DNA of 64,000 bases from the NCBI RefSeq assembly GCF_014650495.1, contig NZ_BMVB01000007.1:292659-356658 (forward strand). Reading direction: 5' to 3'. Position numbers and translations under genes: made by a program. This DNA is from Streptomyces cinnamoneus. GTDB lineage: Bacteria > Actinomycetota > Actinomycetes > Streptomycetales > Streptomycetaceae. The notes beneath the pieces are model-generated. The model was not told where the DNA came from and did not search any database. It saw only the letters and a program-made list of their open reading frames with translations. Shown here piece by piece: positions 46,081-55,353 of this stretch (position 1 is the first letter of the stretch; each line of letters begins with the position of its first letter).

Positions 46081-47238
46081 ATGACGGCAACCGCCACCAC
46101 CGGCACCGACGTCCGCCTGACCGGTATCAGCAAGACCTACGGCAGCTTCACCGCCGTGCATCCCCTCGACCTGTCGGTGCCCGCGGGCTCGTTCTTCGCC
46201 CTGCTCGGCGCCTCCGGCTGCGGCAAGACCACCACCCTGCGCATGATCGCCGGCCTGGAGGATCCCACCACCGGTACGGTCGAGCTCGCCGGCAAGGACG
46301 TCAGCGGTCTGCCCCCGTACAAGCGGCCCGTCAACACCGTCTTCCAGAACTACGCGCTCTTCCCCCACCTGGACATCTACGAGAACGTCGCCTTCGGCCT
46401 GCGTCGCCGCGGCATCAAGTCCGTCAAGAAGCAGGTCGACGAGATGCTCGACCTCGTCCAGCTCGGCGACCTCGCCCACCGCAAGCCCCAGCAGCTCTCC
46501 GGTGGCCAGCAGCAGCGCGTCGCCGTCGCCCGCGCGCTCATCAACCACCCCCAGGTGCTCCTCCTCGACGAGCCGCTCGGCGCCCTCGACCTCAAGCTGC
46601 GCCGGCAGATGCAGCTGGAGCTCAAGCGCATCCAGACCGAGGTCGGCATCACCTTCATCCACGTCACCCACGACCAGGAGGAAGCCATGACCATGGCCGA
46701 CACGGTCGCGGTGATGAACGCGGGCCGCGTCGAGCAGCTCGGCGCCCCCGCCGACCTCTACGAGACCCCCCGCACCACCTTCGTCGCCAACTTCCTCGGC
46801 ACCTCCAACCTCCTCACCGCCGACGTCCTCGGCACCGCGGGCGACGACATCCTTCTGCGGGTCGGTGATACCAAACTCACCCTTCCGGCGACACGATGTA
46901 CAGCCACCGCCCGCACGGGCGAGAAGCTCCTGGTCGGCATACGGCCCGAGAAGATCACGCTGACGCACGCCGACGACGCCGGCACCGTCGCCGACGGCCG
47001 CAACAGCGTCCGCGGCCGCATCGCCCAGTCCAGCTTCACCGGCGTCAGCACCCAGTACCTCGTCGACAGCCCCGCCGGCACCGGCCTGTGCGTCTACGAG
47101 CAGAACATCGAGCGCGACTCCCGCCTCGTCCCCGGCGCCGAGGTCGTCCTGCACTGGAACCCCGGCCACAGCTTCGGCCTGGACGCCGCGCAGAACGTCG
47201 AGGCGGGCACGGACGTGGAAGCGGAGGGCGCGGGATGA
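46081..47238 (+). CDS. Polyamine ABC transporter, ATP-binding protein (PotA-like)
   Basis: 385-residue ABC ATPase energising polyamine uptake. Walker A GASGCGKTT is at residues 43-51; signature LSGGQQQRVAVARAL and Walker B VLLLDEPLGALD are present, then HVTHDQEEAMTMAD. A C-terminal TOBE domain (LLVGIRPEKITLTH) is typical of PotA. ATG at 46081 follows a GACCC-rich leader without a strong ribosome-binding site. It overlaps potB by four bases. Confidence 0.93.
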   Translation: MTATATTGTDVRLTGISKTYGSFTAVHPLDLSVPAGSFFALLGASGCGKTTTLRMIAGLEDPTTGTVELAGKDVSGLPPYKRPVNTVFQNYALFPHLDIYENVAFGLRRRGIKSVKKQVDEMLDLVQLGDLAHRKPQQLSGGQQQRVAVARALINHPQVLLLDEPLGALDLKLRRQMQLELKRIQTEVGITFIHVTHDQEEAMTMADTVAVMNAGRVEQLGAPADLYETPRTTFVANFLGTSNLLTADVLGTAGDDILLRVGDTKLTLPATRCTATARTGEKLLVGIRPEKITLTHADDAGTVADGRNSVRGRIAQSSFTGVSTQYLVDSPAGTGLCVYEQNIERDSRLVPGAEVVLHWNPGHSFGLDAAQNVEAGTDVEAEGAG

Positions 47239-48152
47239 CCACCACCGACCTGCCCCCGGTGGCCCCCGCCGCCACCCCCGAGGCCGCCCGGCGCACCCGG
47301 CGCGTGCCCTACTGGCTCCTGCTCCCCGGCATCCTCTGGCTGCTCGTCTTCTTCGTCGCGCCGCTGGTCTACCAGGCGTCGACCTCCGTACAGACCGGCT
47401 CCCTCGAAGAGGGCTTCGAGGTCACCTGGCACGTCGCCACCTACGCGGACGCGCTGAGCGAGTACTACCCGCAGTTCCTGCGCTCCGTCGGCTACGCCGC
47501 CACCGCCACCGCGCTCTGCCTGCTCCTCGGCTACCCGCTGGCCTACCTCATCGCCTTCCGGGCCGGCCGCTGGCGCAACGTCCTGATGGTCCTCGTCATC
47601 GCGCCGTTCTTCACCAGCTTCCTGATCCGCACCCTCGCCTGGAAGACGATCCTCTCCGACGGCGGCCCCGTCGTCGCAGCCCTCGACGCCCTGCACGTCC
47701 TCTCCCTCACCGACGCGCTCGGCGTCACCGAGGGCCACCGCGTGCTCGCCACCCCGCTCGCCGTCGTCTGCGGTCTGACCTACAACTTCCTGCCCTTCAT
47801 GATCCTGCCGCTGTACACCTCGCTCGAACGCATCGACGGCCGCCTCCACGAAGCCGCCCACGACCTCTACGCCCGGCCCGTGACCGCCTTCCGCAAGGTG
47901 ACCCTGCCGCTGTCCATGCCGGGCGTCGTCGCCGGCACGCTGCTGACGTTCATCCCCGCGACGGGCGACTACATCAACGCCGAGCTGCTCGGCTCCACCG
48001 ACCAGAAGATGATCGGCAACGTCATCCAGTCCCAGTTCCTGCGCGTCCTGGACTACCCGACCGCCGCGGCCCTGTCGTTCCTCCTCATGGCCGTCATCCT
48101 CGCCATGGTCACCGTCTACATCCGCAAGTCCGGGACGGAGGACGTCGTCTGA
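47235..48152 (+). CDS. Polyamine ABC transporter permease (PotB-like)
   Basis: 305-residue inner-membrane permease with about six spans, beginning PYWLLLPGILWLLVFFVAPLV. The ATPase-contacting EAA loop is HEAAHDLYARPVTAFRKVTLPLSMPG, and FIPATGDYINAELLG is the typical PotB stretch after it. The ATG overlaps the ATPase stop; its own stop shares one base with the next gene. Confidence 0.93.
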   Translation: MTTTDLPPVAPAATPEAARRTRRVPYWLLLPGILWLLVFFVAPLVYQASTSVQTGSLEEGFEVTWHVATYADALSEYYPQFLRSVGYAATATALCLLLGYPLAYLIAFRAGRWRNVLMVLVIAPFFTSFLIRTLAWKTILSDGGPVVAALDALHVLSLTDALGVTEGHRVLATPLAVVCGLTYNFLPFMILPLYTSLERIDGRLHEAAHDLYARPVTAFRKVTLPLSMPGVVAGTLLTFIPATGDYINAELLGSTDQKMIGNVIQSQFLRVLDYPTAAALSFLLMAVILAMVTVYIRKSGTEDVV

Positions 48153-48958
48153 TGGCCCCGCACTCCCGCGTCGCGCGCGCCCTGCGCCGCAACCTCGTGG
48201 TGATCGCAGGACTGGGCACCCTCGCCTACCTGCTGCTGCCCAACGTCATCGTGACGGTGTTCTCGTTCAACAAGCCCAACGGCCGCTTCAACTACGCCTG
48301 GCAGCGCTTCTCCACCGACGCCTGGACCGACCCCTGCGGCGTCGCCGACCTGTGCGGCTCGCTCTCGCTCAGCCTGTGGATCGCCCTCTGGGCGACCGTC
48401 GGCGCCACCGTCCTCGGCACGCTGATCGCCTTCGCGCTCGCCCGCCACCGCTTCCGGGGCCGCTCCTCCGTGAGCACCCTGATCTTCCTGCCGATGGCGA
48501 TGCCCGAGGTCGTCATGGCCGCCTCGCTGGCCACCCTCTTCCTCAACATGGGTGTCAGCTTCGGCTTCTGGACCGTCCTCATCGCCCACATCACGTTCTG
48601 CCTGAGCTTCGTGGTCACCGCCGTCAAGGCCCGCGTGATGAGCATGGACCCCCGCCTCGAACAGGCCGCACAGGACCTCTACGCCACCCCGCTGCAGACC
48701 TTCCTCAAGGTCACCCTCCCCATCGCCGCCCCCGGCATCGCGGCGGGCGCCCTGCTCTCCTTCGCGCTCTCCTTCGACGACTTCATCATCACCAACTTCA
48801 ACTCCGGTTCGACCGTGACCTTCCCCATGTACGTCTGGGGATCCGCACAAAGAGGCACACCCGTTCAGATCAATGTCATCGGAACGGCGATGTTCGCCGT
48901 CGCCGTGCTGTGCGTCCTCGTCGCCCAACTGGCCGGGAGACGCCGAAAAAGGAGCTGA
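48152..48958 (+). CDS. Polyamine ABC transporter permease (PotC-like)
   Basis: 268-residue second permease, about six spans (GTLAYLLLPNVIVTVFSF at the start). The EAA loop is LEQAAQDLYATPLQTFLKVTLPIAAPG; LSFDDFIITNFNSG is the family C-terminal motif. Coupled by a one-base overlap to potB and followed five bases later by the FAD oxidoreductase, so uptake and the first oxidative step are co-expressed. Confidence 0.93.
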   Translation: MAPHSRVARALRRNLVVIAGLGTLAYLLLPNVIVTVFSFNKPNGRFNYAWQRFSTDAWTDPCGVADLCGSLSLSLWIALWATVGATVLGTLIAFALARHRFRGRSSVSTLIFLPMAMPEVVMAASLATLFLNMGVSFGFWTVLIAHITFCLSFVVTAVKARVMSMDPRLEQAAQDLYATPLQTFLKVTLPIAAPGIAAGALLSFALSFDDFIITNFNSGSTVTFPMYVWGSAQRGTPVQINVIGTAMFAVAVLCVLVAQLAGRRRKRS

Positions 48959-48963
48959 GACCC

Positions 48964-50376
48964 ATGGCCACCGGCGCCATGAACCCTGTGAAAGCACTGT
49001 CCGACGCAACCCCCCGCCCCTACTGGCTCGACGACCCCTCCCGGCCGGAGGCGCTGCCCGCCCTCGTCGGCGACGAGTACTGCGACCTGCTCGTCGTCGG
49101 CGGCGGCTACACCGGCCTGTGGACCGCCCTGAACGCCAAGGAGCGGGACCCCGCCCGGGACGTCGTCCTCATCGAGGGCCAGGAGAGCGGCTGGGCCGCC
49201 TCCGGCCGCAACGGCGGCTTCTGCGCCGCCTCCCTCACCCACGGCTGGGCCAACGGCCGCGCCCGCTGGCCGGCCGAGCTCACCGCCCTGGAGGAGCTCG
49301 GCCACCGCAACCTCGACGGCCTGGAGGCCGCCCTCGCCCGCCACGGCATCGACTGCGACTTCGAGCGCACCGGCGAGATCGACGTGGCCACCGCCCCCCA
49401 CCAGGTCCACGAGCTGAAGGAGGCCGCCGAGGAGGCGGACTCCCTCGGCGTCCGCGACCACGTCTTCCTCGACCGCGACGCCGTACGCGCCGAGGTCGAC
49501 TCCCCGACCTTCCTCGCCGGCCTCTGGAACCGCCGCGGCGTCGCCATGCTGCACCCCGCCCGGCTCGCCTGGGGCCTCAAACGCGCCTGCCTGGCCCTGG
49601 GCGTGCGCATCTACGAGCACACCCCCGGCACCGAGCTCTCCTCCCGCAGTGCCGGCGTGGCCGTCCGCACCCCCTACGGCCGCGTCTTCGCCCGCCACGC
49701 CGCGCTCGGCACCAACGCCTTCCCCTCGCTCGTGAGGCGCCTGCGCCCGTACATCGCCCCCGTCTACGACTACGCCCTGATGACCGAGCCCCTGACGCCG
49801 GAGCAGCTCGCCGCGGTCGGCTGGCAGCGGCGGCAGGGGCTGAGCGACAGCGCCAACCACTTCCACTACTTCCGGCTGACCGCCGACCGGCGCATCCTGT
49901 GGGGCGGCTACGACATCGTCTACCGCTACGGCGGCGGCGTACGGGCCGAGTACGACCACCACCCGGCCACCTACCGGCGCCTGGCCGGGCACTTCTTCCG
50001 CTGCTTCCCGCAACTGGAGGGCGTGCGCTTCTCCCACACCTGGGGCGGCGCCATCGACACCTGCTCCCGCTTCTCCGCCTTCTTCGGCACCGCCCACCGC
50101 GGCCGCGTCGCTTACGCCATGGGTTTCACCGGGCTCGGCGTCGGAGCGACCCGCTTCGGCGCGGACGTCATGCTCGACCTGCTGAGCGGCAAACGCACCG
50201 AGCGCACGGAGCTGGAGATGGTCCGCAGCAAGCCGCTGCCGTTCCCGCCCGAACCGGTGCGGTCGGTGGGCATCGGCATCACCCAGTGGGCCATGACCCG
50301 CGCGGACGCCAACGGAGGCCGCCGCAACCTCTGGCTCAAGGCGATGGACCGGGCCGGCCTGGGATTCGACAGCTGA
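48964..50376 (+). CDS. FAD-dependent amine oxidoreductase (PuuB-like)
   Basis: 470-residue DAO-family flavoenzyme. The N-terminal dinucleotide fold is CDLLVVGGGYTGLWTAL (GGGYTG at residues 46-51), with VVLIEGQESGWAASGRNGGF continuing the FAD-binding region; C-terminal MGFTGLGVGATRFGADV closes the FAD site. By family and operon position it oxidises a polyamine or gamma-glutamyl-putrescine to an aldehyde for the aldehyde dehydrogenases. ATG at 48964, with AAGGAG ten bases upstream. Its end overlaps the convergent PAP2 gene by 41 bases. Confidence 0.9.
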   Translation: MATGAMNPVKALSDATPRPYWLDDPSRPEALPALVGDEYCDLLVVGGGYTGLWTALNAKERDPARDVVLIEGQESGWAASGRNGGFCAASLTHGWANGRARWPAELTALEELGHRNLDGLEAALARHGIDCDFERTGEIDVATAPHQVHELKEAAEEADSLGVRDHVFLDRDAVRAEVDSPTFLAGLWNRRGVAMLHPARLAWGLKRACLALGVRIYEHTPGTELSSRSAGVAVRTPYGRVFARHAALGTNAFPSLVRRLRPYIAPVYDYALMTEPLTPEQLAAVGWQRRQGLSDSANHFHYFRLTADRRILWGGYDIVYRYGGGVRAEYDHHPATYRRLAGHFFRCFPQLEGVRFSHTWGGAIDTCSRFSAFFGTAHRGRVAYAMGFTGLGVGATRFGADVMLDLLSGKRTERTELEMVRSKPLPFPPEPVRSVGIGITQWAMTRADANGGRRNLWLKAMDRAGLGFDS

Positions 50377-51163
50377 GCCCCCACAGCACCGCGGCCGACA
50401 GGCACCACGCGCCGGCCACGTCCAGCGGCCAGTGGTACCCGCGCAGCACCAGCCCCAGCGCCACGCCCGCGTTGAGCAGGACGCAGCCGGCGGCCCACGG
50501 CCACCGGCGGCGGCGAAGGAGCAGCAGCGCGGCGCCCCCGTACGCCACCGCCGCCGTCGCGGCGTGACCGGAGGGGAAGAACCCGGGGTCGCCGCCCATC
50601 GCCGGCGGCCCCGGCCGGGCGATCCACGCCTTGAGCGGGACGATCAGCGCCGGCACCGCGGCCATCGCCAGCGCGGCCGCCAGCGGCGGCAGCCAGCGAC
50701 GCGCCCCGGGGGAGCGCAGGCCCGTCCAGAGCGCGGCCGCGGCCAGCACCGGCACGGCCACGACGGTGTTGCCCAGATCGGCGAGGAATTCGGCGACGGA
50801 CACGGGGACGGTGCCGGAGGCGGCAGCTGCCCGTCCGACGCGCTCGTCGAGGACGCGCAGCGGCCCGTGCGCGGCGACCTGCCAGGTGAGGACGCCGAAC
50901 ACCAGCGCGGCGAGCACCGGGACGGCGAGCGTGCGGAGGCGGACGTACGGCGGCCCCGGAACAGGGGGGGTAGTTCCGGGGCCGCCGTGCCGGCCGGTGA
51001 ACCGCGCGCCCCGGGGGGTCTGGGGCGAGCGGCCGTCCGATCGGTGAGGATGTCCGGAGCCGGAGGCTCCAGGGGTGTGCGCGAAGGCACGGCCGGGTCG
51101 GCACTGGGGAAGTACCGGCACGGCATCGTCCGCAGTCCCCTGCGGACGGGGTGTTGCGTTCAT
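50336..51163 (-). CDS. PAP2-family membrane phosphatase
   Basis: 275-residue protein with five to six membrane segments, starting after a hydrophilic N-terminus of about 75 residues. PAP2 catalytic motifs: KAWIARPGPP (KxxxxRP), FFPSGHAATAA (PSGH) and RGYHWPLDV (RxxHxxxD). The family dephosphorylates phosphatidic acid or undecaprenyl pyrophosphate at the outer leaflet. ATG at 51163 (MNATPRPQG) lacks a strong ribosome-binding site; longer or shorter N-termini are possible. Confidence 0.82.
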   Translation of the reverse strand: MNATPRPQGTADDAVPVLPQCRPGRAFAHTPGASGSGHPHRSDGRSPQTPRGARFTGRHGGPGTTPPVPGPPYVRLRTLAVPVLAALVFGVLTWQVAAHGPLRVLDERVGRAAAASGTVPVSVAEFLADLGNTVVAVPVLAAAALWTGLRSPGARRWLPPLAAALAMAAVPALIVPLKAWIARPGPPAMGGDPGFFPSGHAATAAVAYGGAALLLLRRRRWPWAAGCVLLNAGVALGLVLRGYHWPLDVAGAWCLSAAVLWGLSCRIPGRPGPSP

Positions 51164-51265
51164 CTGCAGAAACCGTACGGCAGGCACGCCGGGTCCGATA
51201 GTCGGATCACCCGTCCACCACCCCCTCCGCACAGGTTCTTCACTCCCTTACAAGCGGGCGAACGC

Positions 51266-52600
51266 TTACAGACGGGCGAACGCCGCCTCGATGATGTCGA
51301 GGCCCTCGTTCAGCAGGTCCTCGCCGATGACCAGCGGCGGCAGGAAGCGCAGCACGTTGCCGTAGGTGCCGCAGGTCAGGACCAGCACGCCCTCGGCGTG
51401 GCAAGCCTTGGCCAGCGCACCGGCGGCGGCCGCGTTCGGCTCCTTGGTGGCGCGGTCGGTGACCAGCTCGATGGCGATCATGGCGCCGCGGCCGCGGATG
51501 TCACCGATGACCTCGTACTTCTCGGCCATCGCGGAGAGGCGGGTCTTCATGACCTCCTCGATGCGCTTGGCCTTGCCGTTGAGGTCGAGCTCCTTCATGG
51601 TCTCGATGGAGCCCAGCGCACCGGCGCAGGCCACCGGGTTGCCGCCGTAGGTGCCGCCCAGGCCGCCCGCGTGCGGGGCGTCCATGATCTCGGCGCGGCC
51701 GGTGACGGCGGCGAGCGGCAGACCGCCCGCGATGCCCTTGGCGGTAGTGATCAGGTCCGGGACGATGCCCTCGTCCTCACAGGCGAACCACTGGCCGGTG
51801 CGGCAGAAGCCGGACTGGATCTCGTCCGCGACGAAGACGATGCCGTTGTCGTTGGCGAACTTCACGATCGCCGGCAGGAAGCCCTTGGCCGGCTCGATGA
51901 AGCCGCCCTCGCCGAGCACCGGCTCGATGATGATCGCGGCGACGTTCTCGGCGCCGATCTGCTTGCTGATCTGGTCGATGGCCTGGGCGGCGGCCTCGGG
52001 GCCGCAGTTCTCCGGGCCGGTGGGCCAGCGGTAGCCGTAGGCGACCGGCACGCGGTAGACCTCGGGCGCGAACGGGCCGAAGCCCTGCTTGTACGGCATG
52101 TTCTTCGCCGTCAGCGCCATCGTCAGGTTGGTGCGGCCGTGGTAGCCGTGGTCGAAGACCACGACGGCCTGGCGCTTGGTGTACGCACGGGCGATCTTGA
52201 CGGCGTTCTCGACGGCCTCGGCGCCCGAGTTGAACAGCGCGGACTTCTTGGCGTGGTCGCCCGGCGTCAGCTCGGCCAGCGCCTCGCAGACCTCGACGTA
52301 GCCCTCGTACGGGGTCACCATGAAGCAGGTGTGGGTGAAGTCGGCCAGCTGCGCGGAGGCGCGGCGGACCACGGCCTCGGCGGAGGCGCCGACCGAGGTC
52401 ACGGCGATGCCGGAACCGAAGTCGATCAGACGGTTGCCGTCGATGTCCTCGATGATGCCGCCGCCCGCGCGGGCCGTGAACACGGGCAGTACGGAGCCCA
52501 CGCCGCCGGCCACCGTCTCAAGGCGGCGTGCCTGCAGCTCCTGGGACTTCGGGCCGGGGATCGCGGTGACGAGCTTGCGCTCCTGCGGGACAGCGGTCAT
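51266..52600 (-). CDS. gabT: 4-aminobutyrate aminotransferase GabT
   Basis: 444-residue class III PLP transaminase, the length of GABA transaminases. Cofactor motifs: LFNSGAEAVENAVKIAR, FDHGYHGRTNLTMALTAK, FVADEIQSGFCRTG (pyridine-contacting Asp) and TTAKGIAGGLPLAA (PLP Lys). Converts GABA plus 2-oxoglutarate into succinate semialdehyde and glutamate, the penultimate step of putrescine breakdown. ATG at 52600 with AGGAG close upstream. A palindrome about 110 bases before the start is a candidate operator. Confidence 0.93.
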   Translation of the reverse strand: MTAVPQERKLVTAIPGPKSQELQARRLETVAGGVGSVLPVFTARAGGGIIEDIDGNRLIDFGSGIAVTSVGASAEAVVRRASAQLADFTHTCFMVTPYEGYVEVCEALAELTPGDHAKKSALFNSGAEAVENAVKIARAYTKRQAVVVFDHGYHGRTNLTMALTAKNMPYKQGFGPFAPEVYRVPVAYGYRWPTGPENCGPEAAAQAIDQISKQIGAENVAAIIIEPVLGEGGFIEPAKGFLPAIVKFANDNGIVFVADEIQSGFCRTGQWFACEDEGIVPDLITTAKGIAGGLPLAAVTGRAEIMDAPHAGGLGGTYGGNPVACAGALGSIETMKELDLNGKAKRIEEVMKTRLSAMAEKYEVIGDIRGRGAMIAIELVTDRATKEPNAAAAGALAKACHAEGVLVLTCGTYGNVLRFLPPLVIGEDLLNEGLDIIEAAFARL

Positions 52601-52707
52601 GGGGGCTCCTGGGGGTGATTCGGACACATCCGGGGTCTTTCCCCGCAGGCTAGGTGCGGGGGCACGGGTCGGGCATGCGCCGTTCGGTAGTGGTCCGCAC
52701 GTGTCGT

Positions 52708-52722
52708 TGTCCGCCGCGGACA
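52708..52722. promoter_or_regulatory. 15-bp perfect palindrome upstream of gabT
   Basis: TGTCCGC (52708-52714), central C, GCGGACA (52716-52722), in the 240-base divergent region between gabT and the VirD4-like gene. A related sequence, TGGTCCGCAC, lies just before it (near 52691). It could be an operator for the nearby PucR-type regulator; no direct evidence. Confidence 0.5.
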
Positions 52723-52840
52723 TGGCGGGTGCCCGGCCCCGCTCCGGCCCGAAACGCTGGAACTGTCGGTGCCGGGCACTAGATTGAGCTCCGGCACCGC
52801 CCGGATGCGGGCATGGCTGGTCAGGGGGGTCGAGGGGGCC

Positions 52841-55204
52841 ATGGACACCGAAGACACGTACGACGCGCGCGGCACCCGCGCCCATGCGGTGCCGCGCCCG
52901 GCCGGACCGCCCCCGCCACCGGCCGCACCGCCCCGTCCCGCCCACGCCCCGGCCGCCACCCGGCCGGCGGTCGTGCAGTGGCTGAACGCGCCGCGCCGGC
53001 CCGCCCCGCCCGGTGTCTTCCGGCACGGCCACGTGCCGCCACCGCGGCTCCGCCCCGACCGGGTCCCGGACCGTGCGCTGCTGTCCGGAGCGCTGATCTC
53101 CCTGCTGTCCGGCGTGCTCCTGTGGACCCTGCTGTGGAACGGCTACATCCCCTACTGGCGCGTGCCCATGAAGCTGGTCACCCCGCCCGAGTGGTGGCGC
53201 GCCGGCGTCATGGGCGGCCCGGCGACGATGGACGCGGTCGAGGCCACCATCGTCTACCGCGCCCTGATCGCCGCCCTGCTCATCTACGGCTTCGGCCGCC
53301 TGGGCAACTGGCCCGAGCTGCTCCGGCGCTTCGTCGGCAGCCGCCCCCAGCCCTCCCGCGCCGCGGCCGCGGCGCTCCTCGCGGGCCTGACGCAGCTGCT
53401 GACGTGGAAGGGCACGCTGCCCGTCGTCGAGCCGGTCTTCGTCCTCACGCCCGAGTCCTGGCTGCAGGGCGGCGGTGACCACTACCGCGCCGCCGTGGTC
53501 GTCTACGGCCTCTACACCCTCATCGTCGCCGCCCTCCTGTGGCCCTTCGCCCGGCTGGGCGACTGGCCGGGCCTCCTCCGCACCCTCCGCCGCGGCGAGC
53601 CCCGGCGCGCCGGCCCGCCGCCCGGCCCCCCCGCCCCCGGCCGGGCCGACTGGCCGGAGCTGCGGGAGGCGGGCCGGCCGGAGGCCGCCGAGCGGCTCGC
53701 CGGGGAGCTGGCCGCCGGCCGCATGAACGACGTCGACTGCGTGCGCGTCCACCACGCATGGACGGCGGCGCGCACCGACCCCGCACGGCTCGCCTCGTTC
53801 ACGGACACCGTCCTGCGCCACGGCGCGGCCTCCTGGGCCCACCCCTCCGGCGAGCGCGACCTGCCCACGCGCACGGCCACCCACGACCTGCTCACCGGCC
53901 AGGTCCGCATCGGCCGCAGCGCGGACCACGCCCGCAACCCCTACGAGCGCCGCGGCTCCGGCGTCGCCCTGGACCCCGCCGTCCTCGGCACGTCGCTGCT
54001 CGCGGTCGGACCGCCCGGTGCGGGCAAGACCCACCGCCTGATCAGGCCCGTCACCGAGTCCCTCGCACTGCAGGCCCTCGCCCGCCGGTGCAGCGTCGTC
54101 GCCGTCTGCGCCGCCGGCACGCCGCTGGGCCCCGACGACGCCTACGACGTCGTGGTCAAGCCCGGCGACGGCACGTCCCTGCACGACCTCGACCTCTACG
54201 GCGGGGCCACCGACCCCGACGAGGCCGCCGCCTTCCTCGCGGAGGGCCTCGTCGGCGACCTCCCCGGCGTCGACACCCGCCGGGCCGCCACGGCCCTGGC
54301 CCAGCTGCTGGGCCCCCACCACGCCGCCCACGGCCGCTTCCCGGCCGTTCCCGAGCTCTACGAGCTCCTCAGCGGCACCCCCTCCGTCCTGGCCGGCCTG
54401 CGCCGCCGGCTCGACGAGGACGGGCACCACGCGATGCTGCGCGAGCTGGAGGCCCGGCTGCGACAGAGCGGCTCCGCCTCCGACCCCTGCCCCGCACTCG
54501 CCGACCGCGTGGCCCTGCTCGACCGGCCGGCCTTCGCCGACTTCTTCGCCGTCGGCCCCACCGCCCGGCCCTTCTCCCTGCGCTCCGTGCAGCACCACCC
54601 GCTGCGCGTCCGCATCGACCTGCCCGAGCGCGCCCACACGGAGGCGTCCCGGCTGCTCGCCCGGCTGATCCTCGCCCAGTTCACGGCCATGGCCACGGCC
54701 CGCACCGACCGTTCGCTCTTCACCTGCCTGGTCCTCGACGACGCGACCGGCACCCTCACCGCCGACACCGTCCGCGGCATCCAGCGCCTGCGGTCGGCCA
54801 ACGCCGGAGCGGTGCTCGCCCTGCGCACCGTCGACGACGTGCCCGAGGGCCTGCACATCGCCCTGCTCGGCGCGGCCGGCTGCCACATGGCCTTCTCGGG
54901 GGTGACGACCTGGGACGGCCGGCGGTTCGCGGAGGCGTGGGGCACCGAGTGGGTCGAGACCCGAGAGGTCGCCCACCACGCCGTCTTCGCCGACCAGCCG
55001 CTCACCCGGGCCGTGCACGCCCTGCGCCGGCTCGTCACCGGCCAGGCGGTCACCCGGGACGCGGTGACCGTGCGGAAGGTGGAGCGGGAGCGCTGGTCGG
55101 CCTCGGAGCTGGCGCGCGAGGTGCCCGCGGACCACGCCGTGCTGTCCCTGACGACGGTCGGCGGGGAACACGTGCCTCCGCTGCTGGTGGACCTGCGCGG
55201 CTGA
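52841..55204 (+). CDS. Membrane-anchored P-loop ATPase, VirD4/TraG-like
   Basis: 787-residue protein. A Pro-rich cytoplasmic N-terminus of ~75 residues is followed by about four or five hydrophobic segments (LISLLSGVLLWTLLWNGYI, IVYRALIAALLIYGFG, AALLAGLTQLLTW, YGLYTLIVAALLWPFA). A long cytoplasmic ATPase domain has Walker A GPPGAGKTH at about residues 390-398 and a Walker B-like FTCLVLDDATG near 630. The layout recalls coupling proteins and Streptomyces 'ATP/GTP-binding' proteins, but no relaxase, integrase or secretion genes are nearby. ATG at 52841; an upstream frame to 52769 is less likely. Function unknown. Confidence 0.75.
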   Translation: MDTEDTYDARGTRAHAVPRPAGPPPPPAAPPRPAHAPAATRPAVVQWLNAPRRPAPPGVFRHGHVPPPRLRPDRVPDRALLSGALISLLSGVLLWTLLWNGYIPYWRVPMKLVTPPEWWRAGVMGGPATMDAVEATIVYRALIAALLIYGFGRLGNWPELLRRFVGSRPQPSRAAAAALLAGLTQLLTWKGTLPVVEPVFVLTPESWLQGGGDHYRAAVVVYGLYTLIVAALLWPFARLGDWPGLLRTLRRGEPRRAGPPPGPPAPGRADWPELREAGRPEAAERLAGELAAGRMNDVDCVRVHHAWTAARTDPARLASFTDTVLRHGAASWAHPSGERDLPTRTATHDLLTGQVRIGRSADHARNPYERRGSGVALDPAVLGTSLLAVGPPGAGKTHRLIRPVTESLALQALARRCSVVAVCAAGTPLGPDDAYDVVVKPGDGTSLHDLDLYGGATDPDEAAAFLAEGLVGDLPGVDTRRAATALAQLLGPHHAAHGRFPAVPELYELLSGTPSVLAGLRRRLDEDGHHAMLRELEARLRQSGSASDPCPALADRVALLDRPAFADFFAVGPTARPFSLRSVQHHPLRVRIDLPERAHTEASRLLARLILAQFTAMATARTDRSLFTCLVLDDATGTLTADTVRGIQRLRSANAGAVLALRTVDDVPEGLHIALLGAAGCHMAFSGVTTWDGRRFAEAWGTEWVETREVAHHAVFADQPLTRAVHALRRLVTGQAVTRDAVTVRKVERERWSASELAREVPADHAVLSLTTVGGEHVPPLLVDLRG

Positions 55205-55353
55205 AGGGGCGGGGGCAACCTGCCGACCTGGCAGAATTGAGGAGAGCCGTTCATACGGGACGGCGTAATCCCCCGCCGGGCCTTCCGTGATTCCTCCCGG
55301 AGCCCCCTCCTTCCCCCGTTCCCGTGTTCCGCCCCCGCCGAAAGTTCGCGCCC

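Noticed and set aside
52841..55204. VirD4-like ATPase considered as part of an integrated conjugative element
   Set aside because: No integrase, relaxase, excisionase or attachment-site repeat within the visible flanks, and neighbours are metabolic genes in conserved order.
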